Source: a bacterium (GTDB lineage Bacteria > Myxococcota_A > UBA9160 > UBA6930). Taken from it: a DNA stretch of 57,729 nt. The notes beneath the pieces were generated by a model. That model was not told the origin of the DNA. It searched no databases and saw nothing but the letters and a program-made list of their open reading frames with translations. Positions within the stretch are counted from its first letter, which is position 1; each line of letters begins with the position of its first letter. The stretch lies in the NCBI GenBank assembly GCA_024228115.1, contig JAAETT010000612.1, positions 1 through 57,729 on the forward strand, in the 5' to 3' direction. Below, in pieces: positions 1 to 7,136 of this stretch. The position numbers were made by a program, and so were the translations under genes.

Positions 1-68
1 AACCGGTCGAGAATCTCCCGCCACTCCTCGCTCGACCGCCTCACCTTCCCGTTCGCTTGCACCCGCAT
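1..68 (-). CDS. IS66-type accessory protein TnpA-like, N-terminal fragment at window edge
   Basis: The reverse strand has an ATG at 66-68 preceded by a strong Shine-Dalgarno stretch (GGAGG about 6-8 bases upstream). It reads MRVQANGKVRRSSEEWREIL before running off the left edge. The pattern of basic residues followed by S-x-E-E-W-R-x-I-L resembles the start of the short TnpA-like accessory proteins of IS66 elements, which often begin with an R-x-x-x-E-W segment. Only 22 codons are visible, so the family call rests on resemblance alone. The transposase remnant next to it fits a stretch where mobile elements have accumulated. Confidence 0.45.
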   Translation of the reverse strand, partial: MRVQANGKVRRSSEEWREILDR

Positions 69-100
69 GCCGCCTCCTCCCGGATTGTCATGCGGTGGGT

Positions 101-1092
101 CTACATCTCGCCGGCGAGCCCGGGAAGAACGGCGATATCCGGCCGCTTACCGCTGGGTGAATCCTCGAGGACCGTGTGTACTCGTTCGACGTTTTCGTAG
201 GCGACGTAGTTCGCAAGAAGCCGCCTGAGGTGGCCCTCGCCGAAAACGATCACGTGATCGAGGAGCTCGCGCCGACAGGTTCCCACCCACCGTTCGGCGA
301 ACCCGTTCTGCCAGGGACTGCGGTACGCCGTTCGTACGGGCTCGATCCCAAGGTTCCGAACCGTGGCGGTGACCTCTGCCGAGAAGATCGAGTCGCGGTC
401 GTAGACGAGAAAGGGAAGGGCGGTGTCCGAGGGAAATGCCTCCCGCAACTGCTGGATCGTCCAGCGGGCCGTCGGACTCGTCGTAACGTTGAAATGGATC
501 AGCCGTCGCCGATCATGGTCGAGGACGAACCAGACGTACAAGAGCTGGAAGCGAACGGTCGGGACGACGAAGAAGTCCATCGCCGCGATGGCATCCTTGT
601 GATTCCGTAGGAAAGTCAGCCAGTTCTGTCCTCGCGCCGGATCTAGTGGTCGCCTCGGGAGGTAGCGTGAGACGGTCGCCAGGCTGACTTCGATACCGAG
701 CTTCGCGAGTTCGGCGTGGATCTTTCGGGCACCCCACGGATTCTCCAGCGCCATGCGCCGGACGAGCAGTCGCACTTCCTTGGGGATGCGCGGCCGGCCG
801 GGTCGCCTCCCGGAGCGGAACCGCCAGTAGAGGCGAAACCCCTTCCGGTGCCAGCGCACGACCGTTTCGGGCTGGACGACGACCAGGACCTCCCTCCAGC
901 GAGGCAGAGCTGGCGCAGCAGGACCCAGAAGGCACGGTCCAAGGACGTGAGCCTGGGTCGTCGTCCTGGCTGGGCGAGGACTGCGAGCTGCTCGCGAAGG
1001 GCAAGCTCGACGAGGGCCTGCTCACTCTGGTTGCGGAAGCAGGCCCGCAGCGAGTGGAGCAGGGCGATCGCGAAAGAGAGCAGGGCAACCAC
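101..1092 (-). pseudogene. DDE (rve-type integrase core) transposase, frameshifted
   Basis: Two reverse-strand frames join into one transposase of roughly 330 residues. The N-terminal frame, from 1092, reads through a leucine-rich segment and the pattern L-D-R-A-F-W-V-L-L-R. The C-terminal frame reads W-R-E-V-L-V-V-V-Q-P-E-T-V-V-R-W-H-R-K-G-F, then a homeodomain-like region and an integrase core. Catalytic acids are visible as MDFFVV, YDRDSIF and a Q-N-G-F-A-E-R-W segment. The frames fail to meet near 904. Restoring one G there gives L-W-P-R-W-R-E, the expected family sequence, so a single-base deletion is the likely lesion. The family is normally one uninterrupted ORF, so programmed frameshifting is unlikely. 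No terminal inverted repeats were found. Confidence 0.8.
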
Positions 1093-1248
1093 GACAAGCG
1101 GGGAGCCTGCACGATCCCGCGCACACTCACCAGGCTACCGGGGCTGGTTGGGCGTGCGATACGCTTTCCCGGTTCTGACTCAGCAACGGGGAGCGGCCGA
1201 TCCGATAGTGAGAACGCACAGCCGAGAACGGAGTAGACTCCCGCCGTC

Positions 1249-1410
1249 ATGATCTGCTCGCGCTGCGCCATCGAGGCCCCGCCTGCCGCCGCCTTCTGCG
1301 CGAGCTGCGGTGTGGGGCTGCGCGCCACATCTACGGTGCGCGGCCTCTCCTCGCCGGTGGGTGCGCACGCCCTCGCGAAGCCGCGCATCCGGGAGCTCGC
1401 CAGTCCGTGA
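1249..1410 (+). CDS. Small zinc-ribbon protein
   Basis: A 53-residue frame starts at ATG 1249. It has two Cys-x2-Cys knuckles, CSRC near residues 3-6 and CASC near residues 17-20, typical of the zinc ribbons often found at the N terminus of bacterial membrane proteins. Its stop overlaps the GTG start of the next gene in a GTGA junction (1407-1410), which implies translational coupling. Because such ribbons are usually fused to the membrane part, a frameshift splitting one original gene is an alternative. The role is unknown. Confidence 0.6.
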   Translation: MICSRCAIEAPPAAAFCASCGVGLRATSTVRGLSSPVGAHALAKPRIRELASP

Positions 1411-2459
1411 CGGCGTGCGCCCGCGCCGAACTCCAAGCCGACTCCACTGTCGGCTGGGCGCGCAGCCTCGAGTGGCGCGTCGTCCAGCGGCTGCCGCTTC
1501 CGGCCTGGGCCGTGGGCCTGCTGCTCACGGGGCTGATGCTGGGCCTCTACGCGCTGGTCGAGCTGGTGGCGGGTCCGCTCGACGCGGACGACGTGATCAT
1601 GATCGGTCCCTTCACGGACTCCCAGCTCGGCTTCGCCCTCTCGGCCGCGGTGGCGGGCTACGCCCTGGCCGCGGGCGCGGCGATCGCGGCGGGCAACACG
1701 GCCGACCTGGACGCCCTGCGCCTGGCCGGCGCGCTCGAGGGCCTGGACGAGCCCACCCTGCGCGGGGGGCGGGTGGCCGGCGTCGCGGGTCTCGCGTCAG
1801 GCCTGCTCTTCACCGCCTCGATCGATCCGCCTGCCCGCGACCTTCTGCTGCTGCGAGCCTGGAACCCGGACGGTCTGCTCTCGGTCCTGGCCATCGCCAT
1901 CGCCTTCTGGCTGGCGACCCGCGCCGCCTGGTTCACCCTGTCCCAGCTCAGCGCCGTGGCGCGGGCCGCCGGCGCGTTTCCCGCCCCCGACCCGCTCGAG
2001 AGCGAGCGCTTCGAGCCGCTCGGCCGCATGGCCCTGCGCGCGGCCCTGCTGTGGGCGGGCGCGGCGGCGCTCGCCTCCCTTTCCATCGCGATCACCGAGG
2101 GCAGCTTCGCCGAGCTGACGGCGAGCGCGTTCCTGATCGCCGTGGCCGCCGGCGCCTTCCTGATCCCCATGCGCGGCGTGCACCGCAACCTGCGCACGGC
2201 CAAGCGCGCCGAGATCGCGCGCGTGCGCCAAGAGATCCGCCGCGACCGCGAGGCTGTAGCCGCCCTCGGTCCCGGGGCGGCCGAAGCCGCGCAGCGCCTG
2301 CCCGGCCTTCTGGCCTTCGAGGCCCGTCTCGACCGGGCGCGCGAGTGGCCGTTCGACGCAGCGACCCTTCGGCGCTTCGGGATCGTGCTGTTGCTGCCGC
2401 TCCTGTCGTGGCTCGGCGGTGCGCTGGTCGAGCGCGTCGTCGACGCGGTCCTCGACTGA
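1407..2459 (+). CDS. Polytopic membrane protein of unknown function
   Basis: This 350-residue protein starts at GTG 1407, inside the stop codon of the zinc-ribbon gene. Hydrophobic helices are visible near residues 33-55, 75-97, 120-140, 155-175, 205-225, 235-250 and 320-340, giving about six or seven membrane spans. A charged, probably coiled segment around residues 260-310 (rich in R, E, A) lies between the last two. I recognise no enzymatic motif. The gene ends 16 bases before a 99-bp repeat that forms the left boundary of an island, so it is probably the native gene next to an insertion site. Confidence 0.7.
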   Translation: MTACARAELQADSTVGWARSLEWRVVQRLPLPAWAVGLLLTGLMLGLYALVELVAGPLDADDVIMIGPFTDSQLGFALSAAVAGYALAAGAAIAAGNTADLDALRLAGALEGLDEPTLRGGRVAGVAGLASGLLFTASIDPPARDLLLLRAWNPDGLLSVLAIAIAFWLATRAAWFTLSQLSAVARAAGAFPAPDPLESERFEPLGRMALRAALLWAGAAALASLSIAITEGSFAELTASAFLIAVAAGAFLIPMRGVHRNLRTAKRAEIARVRQEIRRDREAVAALGPGAAEAAQRLPGLLAFEARLDRAREWPFDAATLRRFGIVLLLPLLSWLGGALVERVVDAVLD

Positions 2460-2475
2460 GGTGAAGCGCCAGGCT

Positions 2476-2574
2476 TGGGATACACGCGGGATACAAGTTT
2501 CAGGGATCCTGATCCTTGCGTTTCCGCGCACTTACAGCCGAAGGTTGGGCTTTCGAGTCCCGTCCGCCCCGCCA
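2476..2574 (+). repeat. Left copy of 99-bp direct repeat (attL candidate)
   Basis: It begins TGGGATACACGCGGGATAC, which contains a tandem GGGATAC motif, and ends in TTCGAGTCCCGTCCGCCCCG followed by CCA. The end resembles the T-loop and acceptor end of a tRNA, as attachment sites often do, but no complete tRNA can be folded upstream. It matches 6163-6261 at about 91 of 99 positions. Confidence 0.75.
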
Positions 2575-2739
2575 TAACTTATTGAATTTGCTAAGCAATT
2601 TTCATTTTGGTTGTGATTGGTTCCTCGGGTTGGCTGCGCTTGGTTGCGGCGACGATTGGTTTGGTCGGTCCTTTGCACCCACTGGTCTTTGTCAGGGCGC
2701 CAGATTCGCGGAGCTCGCCCGGATTCGAGTTGGTATCCC

Positions 2740-5247
2740 TCAAAACGGATCTTCATCCGCACCGCGCGGCGCTTCGTAGTCATATTCGATGGTGTGCTCG
2801 TTCGCGGCGCTTTCGATTTCTCTCTGGACTCGTCGCCTGTATCCCATCGCCGTGTAGCCCTTGAGGCGTTTCGTGAACATCCGCGCCAGCATCGGCACCT
2901 GAGTGTCCACATAGTCGAAGATCCGGACTTCGCTCTTGCCGCGATAGCTTCGATGCAGCCGCCCCGCGTACTGGACGAGAGTGCCCTTCCAAGAGACCGG
3001 CATCGTCAGGAACAGCGTGTCGAGTCGGGCGTCGTCGAACCCTTCACCAACGAAACGTCCCGTCGCCAGGATCAGCCGCTCTTGATCGTCGGGAATCTCG
3101 GCCAGCTGTTCTGCCGTGGCTCTTCGCTGCCTCGATCCCATTCCACCGCGGAGCACGATCACGTTCCGTGCCATGCGGCTCAGCCGTTCGGTCAAGTGGT
3201 CGAGGTGATCTCTGCGTTCAGTCAAGACCAGTGGCGATCGCCCGGCTTCGAGAGCCCGCAGGATGTCGTCCAGTATCAGCTCGTTCCGCTCGTCGTTCGC
3301 TGCAAGCTGACCGTAGACAGCCTGAATCGTTGGAGCCGAATCGCCACCCGGCATCTGGAATGCTGTCTCCCGCACGATGAGCGAGTGTTGGAACGCGTTT
3401 CGTGCGGCGCTGCTTCGTGGATCGATCGAGTCGCGGATCGGACCGAGCTGGAACGACAAGATCGGATCATGGCCGTCCCGCCGTTTCGGTGTTGCTGTGA
3501 GCCCGACCACGTACCTCGCCCGGACCTCGCTCATCACACGTTCGAATGAGACTGCCGGGACGTGGTGGCACTCGTCGACGACCACGTGACCGTAGTCATC
3601 CACCTCGTCTGCCACGTCGCCCTTCTTGACAAGGCTCTGGATCATGGCCACATCGAGCTTTCCGGTGACCTTGCGCTTTCCTCCGCCGATCTGTCCGATC
3701 TCCTTCGCAGGGAGCTCGAGGAAGAGAGCGAGCTGTGCGCGCCACTGCTCGAGGAGCTGTGTCCGGTGTACGAGAATCAGCGTACTTCGAGCGCGCGCCG
3801 CGACGAGTTGGATGCCAAGTACGGTCTTTCCGCTGCCCGGGGGCGCCACGAAGACCCCTGTATCCGCAGCGAGGAGTGCTTTCGAAGCGCGGGCCTGTTC
3901 CGGGCTGAGTTCGCCATGGAACCCGACCTCGAGATCGTTGCCAAGTGTCCTCTCATCCTGAACGACCAGTCCAACCCCGTGCGCGCTCATCAGGTCTTCG
4001 ACCGAGCCCAGGCATCCGCGCGGAAGCGCTACGTGCTCTGTAAGATCCTCCGCGCAGCTGACTATTCGGGGTGTGAGTGCGGTGGAGAGGCGCATCGCCT
4101 GCTTCTTGTAGAACTCAGGGTTCTGGAACGCGGCAAGACGCTTGATCTCGTTGAGAAGGGGGGACGAGAGACCTGTCTTCTCGACGAACAGCCGCCCCGC
4201 GAGGATCGCCCGTACTCGATTTGGCGGGGCTCCCTGGCTGGGAAGTGCAGTGGAGGCACATGGAGCGCGCATTGGCAGGGCCGAACCGGCTCTGTTCTCG
4301 AAATCTCCGACCATCGGGACGCCGAGGACCCTGCCGAGATTCGAGGCCTCGCCAGCAAGTTTCTCGACGACGGCTGGCTCGATGCGAGGAATCGAAGCGA
4401 GGTAGATCCACTGGTCCGGGAGGGGCGCCCAGTTCCCATCGACGAATGCGGTGTTCCCTTGCTGGCGCGCAGCATGCTGGAGCGGCAAGGCGATCAGGTT
4501 GCCAAACCCGCCGCGGGGCATCGTGTCCTGATTCGGGAAGAGCCGATCGTAAGATGTCATTGGCAGCTCGTGCCGCTCCGCCATCGTTTCGGTCAGCAGG
4601 TACGAGCCCATGCGCCGGGCATCGATGGCCGGAACCGGCTGGGAGAAGAAGAACCAAACATGCGCACCGTTCCCGGAGCGTGAGCGCTCGACAGCCGCGC
4701 GAAGCCCGAAGCGTTCGCAGGTCTGGCAGAATGCCCGAACGTCCGCTTGCCAGTCAGCCTTGTCGAAGTCGACAGCGAGGAACCAGCAGGTCTCGTCTTC
4801 GAGAAGAGGATAGACACCAGCGATGTGTCGACCTTGGAGATGGTCGAGGATCACCTGGTGCGTGACCGCCCGGAATGCCTGGTGGGGACAATCCCCACAC
4901 TTGACGCGGGGCTTCTCGCAGACGCCGGGAGCCCACTCGTTCGAACAGGCCAGTGAGTATCCGCTGGTCTGCTTCCGGGCATTGTGCCAGTGGGTTGGAA
5001 AGACATCGGTTCGGCCGCGGAAGAGTGTCTGGAACAGATCGACCTTCTCCGCGGCCGACATCGGCGTGAGTGCAGTCTGTTGCTGAGCCGCTGAAGAACG
5101 TTCGGGGGCGACGGCGGCCAACTGGCTTCTGAGGGCCGAGAGGCGCTTCTCCGCGTTCTGGCGGCTCGCCTCCGCGCGGGCGAGCTGAGCCTCTTCTCGG
5201 GCAATCCGCTCGAGCAGCGTGGTCCGGTTCGATTCCGCGTCGCCCAT
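2740..5247 (-). CDS. TOTE-type archaeo-eukaryotic primase fused to SF2 helicase
   Basis: The 835-residue protein starts with a coiled coil (residues 1-50). An archaeo-eukaryotic primase domain of the kind described for TOTE conflict systems follows, with G-Y-S-L-A-C-S-N-E-W, a cysteine cluster (C-E-K-P-R-V-K-C-G-D-C), the acidic strand F-L-A-V-D-F-D-K near residue 160, and S-R-S-G-N-G-A-H-V-W. The C-terminal half is a superfamily 2 helicase: Walker A APPGSGKT near 465-472, DECHH near 555, TATP near 585 and the motif VI segment QYAGRLHR. In the known family these proteins sit in mobile, NTP-dependent conflict systems. Here the gene is alone except for a downstream-transcribed toxin-antitoxin pair, so the usual partners are absent or unrecognised. 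No nuclease domain is visible at its C terminus. Confidence 0.85.
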   Translation of the reverse strand: MGDAESNRTTLLERIAREEAQLARAEASRQNAEKRLSALRSQLAAVAPERSSAAQQQTALTPMSAAEKVDLFQTLFRGRTDVFPTHWHNARKQTSGYSLACSNEWAPGVCEKPRVKCGDCPHQAFRAVTHQVILDHLQGRHIAGVYPLLEDETCWFLAVDFDKADWQADVRAFCQTCERFGLRAAVERSRSGNGAHVWFFFSQPVPAIDARRMGSYLLTETMAERHELPMTSYDRLFPNQDTMPRGGFGNLIALPLQHAARQQGNTAFVDGNWAPLPDQWIYLASIPRIEPAVVEKLAGEASNLGRVLGVPMVGDFENRAGSALPMRAPCASTALPSQGAPPNRVRAILAGRLFVEKTGLSSPLLNEIKRLAAFQNPEFYKKQAMRLSTALTPRIVSCAEDLTEHVALPRGCLGSVEDLMSAHGVGLVVQDERTLGNDLEVGFHGELSPEQARASKALLAADTGVFVAPPGSGKTVLGIQLVAARARSTLILVHRTQLLEQWRAQLALFLELPAKEIGQIGGGKRKVTGKLDVAMIQSLVKKGDVADEVDDYGHVVVDECHHVPAVSFERVMSEVRARYVVGLTATPKRRDGHDPILSFQLGPIRDSIDPRSSAARNAFQHSLIVRETAFQMPGGDSAPTIQAVYGQLAANDERNELILDDILRALEAGRSPLVLTERRDHLDHLTERLSRMARNVIVLRGGMGSRQRRATAEQLAEIPDDQERLILATGRFVGEGFDDARLDTLFLTMPVSWKGTLVQYAGRLHRSYRGKSEVRIFDYVDTQVPMLARMFTKRLKGYTAMGYRRRVQREIESAANEHTIEYDYEAPRGADEDPF

Positions 5248-5331
5248 CGGCGTGATTCTACCGGCTCGAGCGCTTCTTCCGCCGAGGCCCTTCAGCAGTC
5301 GTGGGTGCTGGAAGGCTGGATCCTGGATGGT

Positions 5332-5670
5332 CTACTCGTTGGCCGCGGTCAGCGCCTCGTCTTCGCTGTCGAATTGGGTGATTCGCACGTTGGTGTCCGG
5401 GAAGCGCGCGATGAGTTCGAGTTCGCCACCGAGCGCGTGAACGTAGCTCGCGAGCTTACTGAGCAACACGTCGTGGCGGTTCTCGACTTGGGAGATTGCC
5501 CCTTGTGTGACCTTCATCAGATCGGCCAGCTGCGTCTGCGTCAGCCCGCTGACCCGCTGTCGAAGCTCTTGTAGGGTCATCTCCTGCAGCGCATCGCGCA
5601 CGCGGCGGTTGACGCGCTCACGAGCCTCGGGGCTCATCCGGTCTCGTAGCTCCTTGAACGGTCGTGCCAT
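5332..5670 (-). CDS. XRE-family HTH antitoxin (HigA-like)
   Basis: The 112-residue protein starts at the ATG at 5668-5670. It has a helix-turn-helix around residues 45-75 (L-T-Q-T-Q-L-A-D-L-M-K-V-T-Q-G-A-I-S-Q-V-E). The C-terminal part (L-G-G-E-L-E-L-I-A-R-F-P-D) is typical of type II antitoxins that also repress their own promoter. It lies 31 bases downstream of a RelE/HigB-like toxin on the same strand, giving the toxin-first order of higBA modules. The module probably stabilises the surrounding island. Confidence 0.8.
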   Translation of the reverse strand: MARPFKELRDRMSPEARERVNRRVRDALQEMTLQELRQRVSGLTQTQLADLMKVTQGAISQVENRHDVLLSKLASYVHALGGELELIARFPDTNVRITQFDSEDEALTAANE

Positions 5671-5701
5671 GGTCGTCTCTCTCTGGTCTCGGATCGATTT
5701 T

Positions 5702-6070
5702 CTAGGTAGCGCCATCGCGCTTCAACTGGTCGAGATGCTCGTCGTAGAGGCGGTCTGCGATCGGGACCATCCGGTCGTAGAAACGGCCGTCTCCGGTCTT
5801 GTCGCCAGCGACCAGCAGAATCGCAGCCCGGTGTGGATCGAAGGCGTAGAACACGCGAACCGGTCGGCCCTGGTGTTGGATCCGAAGCTCGCGCATGTGC
5901 GTGTGCCTCGATTGGGCGACTCCCGAGCTGTACGGGTGCCCAAGCGTAGTGCCCCTTGCCTCGAGGAGACCGACTCCTTGCGCGACGCTTTCTTGCTCGG
6001 CTTCCGTGAGACCATTCCACCAGACGCCGAACTCATCGGTGTACTCGACCTCCGTCAACGGTTCAGACAT
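5702..6070 (-). CDS. RelE/ParE-superfamily toxin (HigB-like)
   Basis: The 122-residue protein has the pattern of Gp49/HigB-like toxins: V-E-Y-T-D-E-F-x-x-W-W near the start, then R-E-L-R-I-Q, R-V-F-Y-A-F-D-P-H-R-A-A-I-L-L-V-A-G-D-K and a C-terminal D-R-L-Y-D-E-H-L. Members cleave mRNA at the ribosome. It is encoded just upstream of its XRE antitoxin. The conserved core including the G-D-K-T turn appears intact, so the toxin is probably functional. Confidence 0.78.
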   Translation of the reverse strand: MSEPLTEVEYTDEFGVWWNGLTEAEQESVAQGVGLLEARGTTLGHPYSSGVAQSRHTHMRELRIQHQGRPVRVFYAFDPHRAAILLVAGDKTGDGRFYDRMVPIADRLYDEHLDQLKRDGAT

Positions 6071-6106
6071 CCCCCAGGATCACAGAGTAGTAGCTGAAGC
6101 TAATTA

Positions 6107-6694
6107 TCAGTCAAGGCTAATATCGGCTTGAGTGAGCAGACCCTTGAGGACCACTCCAGACCTGGGATACACGCGGGATACAACTTTCAGGGCTCCGGAT
6201 CCCTGCGTTTCCGGGCACTTACGGCCGGAGGTTGGGCTTTCGAGTCCCGTCCGCCTCGCCACAGGTGCCTGATTTCGTTGGGCTTTTCGGGTGCCTTTTC
6301 GGCCTTTGAGCACACCTTGAGCACGCTTTCGGGTCTGGCGGCGGTCGCTACGCCGGGCGTGATGTGCTCCGAAGGCCTCCACGAGCGCCGAGTCTGCGAG
6401 CTTCGGGTAGCGCTCCGTTGAACGGACGTCCCGGTGTCGCAGCATCCGGCGCACCAGCTCGAGCGGCATTCCTGAGGAGTGCCAGCGGCTCGCGCTCGAG
6501 TGCTTGGTGCCCTCGTACATGCGCACCTTGACGCCGACCGCTTCAGCGGCCCGGTTCCACTCCAGGCGCAGGGCATTCGCGATCCAGCGGCGCTCGCGGT
6601 AGTAGCTCTCCTTGTAGCGGGGATCCGTGCTGAGCAACCTCCGCAGAAGATCTTCAGGGCGGCCGTATCCTTGCCTAGCCTCCGAGGTGCCCAC
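6107..6694 (-). pseudogene. Tyrosine recombinase, C-terminal catalytic fragment
   Basis: The 195-residue frame contains the catalytic end of a phage-type integrase. Y-E-G-T-K-H-S-S-A-S-R-W replaces the usual H-x-L-R-H box, M-L-R-H-R-D-V-R-S-T-E-R-Y holds the last histidine and the candidate nucleophile tyrosine, and K-L-A-D follows. The N-terminal arm-binding and first catalytic arginine regions are missing; the DNA beyond 6694 shows no continuation. The last 50 residues are encoded by the 99-bp repeat and the adjacent island DNA, so the reading frame runs across the attachment site. It is probably inactive. Confidence 0.7.
6163..6261 (+). repeat. Right copy of 99-bp direct repeat (attR candidate)
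   Basis: This copy is colinear with 2476-2574 without gaps and differs at about eight positions, mostly in the middle. It overlaps the 3' part of the recombinase fragment. No third copy was found in the window. Since the recombinase fragment lies to its right, this site may also be the left end of a second element reaching beyond the window. Confidence 0.75.
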
Positions 6695-7136
6695 CGTTCC
6701 GGCGAAAATTCAAGCGGCGATTCTCGCGCACGATCTCAAGTGGCTGGAATCGCTCCGATCTAGGCGTGTCGACCACCTTCGGCCCGGCCAGAGGAATCCT
6801 GGCTGTTGCTTCCACTCGTCCGTCGAGACGTTGACTGGGCCGGGGACTGACGTGTTCGCCTCGATCAACAGCCGGTCGTTGTCCTTCTGAGGGGTGTGGG
6901 ACGTTGTGACCCATTGCGCTGGAGGTTCTGGATTCAACGTCGTGATTGGGAGTTGATCCCGATCAACTCGAACCCCGATTAGAGTGGCCACGGTGTTCCT
7001 GGGCGTGATATGAGAGAGGAACTGTTGGAGGGAATCAGTCCTTGCAGTGCTCGCGCTGGTAGGACTGGAGACTTGGAAACATCGCTGGCCGGTTCGCGCA
7101 GGGTGGATGTGACGACTGCGCGCTGGAGGGATGCAA
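6695..7136. other. Intergenic leader upstream of the eCIS operon
   Basis: This stretch of about 440 bases holds no gene I can support. Short frames exist, including a reverse one at 6710-6991, but their composition is unlike the neighbours and they carry no motif. It contains a perfect inverted repeat at 6950-6969, and the promoter of the long downstream operon should lie here. No clear -35/-10 pair stands out. Confidence 0.5.
6950..6969. promoter_or_regulatory. Candidate operator upstream of the eCIS operon
   Basis: The sequence GAGTTGATC-CC-GATCAACTC is a perfect 9-bp inverted repeat with a 2-bp centre. It lies about 170 bases upstream of the sheath start. Its size and symmetry suit a dimeric repressor or activator. 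No regulator gene lies next to it, so the protein is unknown. A small cruciform or RNA hairpin is the alternative. Confidence 0.5.

Larger units (their letters stand above)
2476..6261. mobile_element. Small genomic island bounded by 99-bp direct repeats
   Basis: A direct repeat of 99 bp with no indels (91 matches by eye) lies at 2476-2574 and 6163-6261. Between the copies are three reverse-strand genes: a TOTE-type primase-helicase, an XRE antitoxin and a RelE/HigB-like toxin. A tyrosine-recombinase fragment spans the right copy. Repeats of this kind are typical of site-specific integration (attL/attR). The cargo of a conflict-type helicase plus a toxin-antitoxin module fits a defence or stabilisation island. 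Excision competence is doubtful because the only recombinase seen is truncated. Confidence 0.65.

Noticed and set aside
101-1092. Programmed -1 frameshift in the transposase, as in IS3
   Set aside because: There is no slippery heptamer at 904 and no IS3 OrfA. One inserted G restores the expected L-W-P-R-W-R-E, so mutation or error is simpler.
2540-2574. tRNA gene at the repeat end (TTCGAGTCCC followed by CCA)
   Set aside because: Only a T-loop-like and acceptor-like end is present. No anticodon or D arm can be folded upstream, where the membrane-protein gene ends.
6710-6991. Reverse-strand 93-codon frame in the eCIS leader
   Set aside because: It has no motif and a poor start. It overlaps the inverted repeat at 6950-6969, and its composition differs from neighbouring genes.
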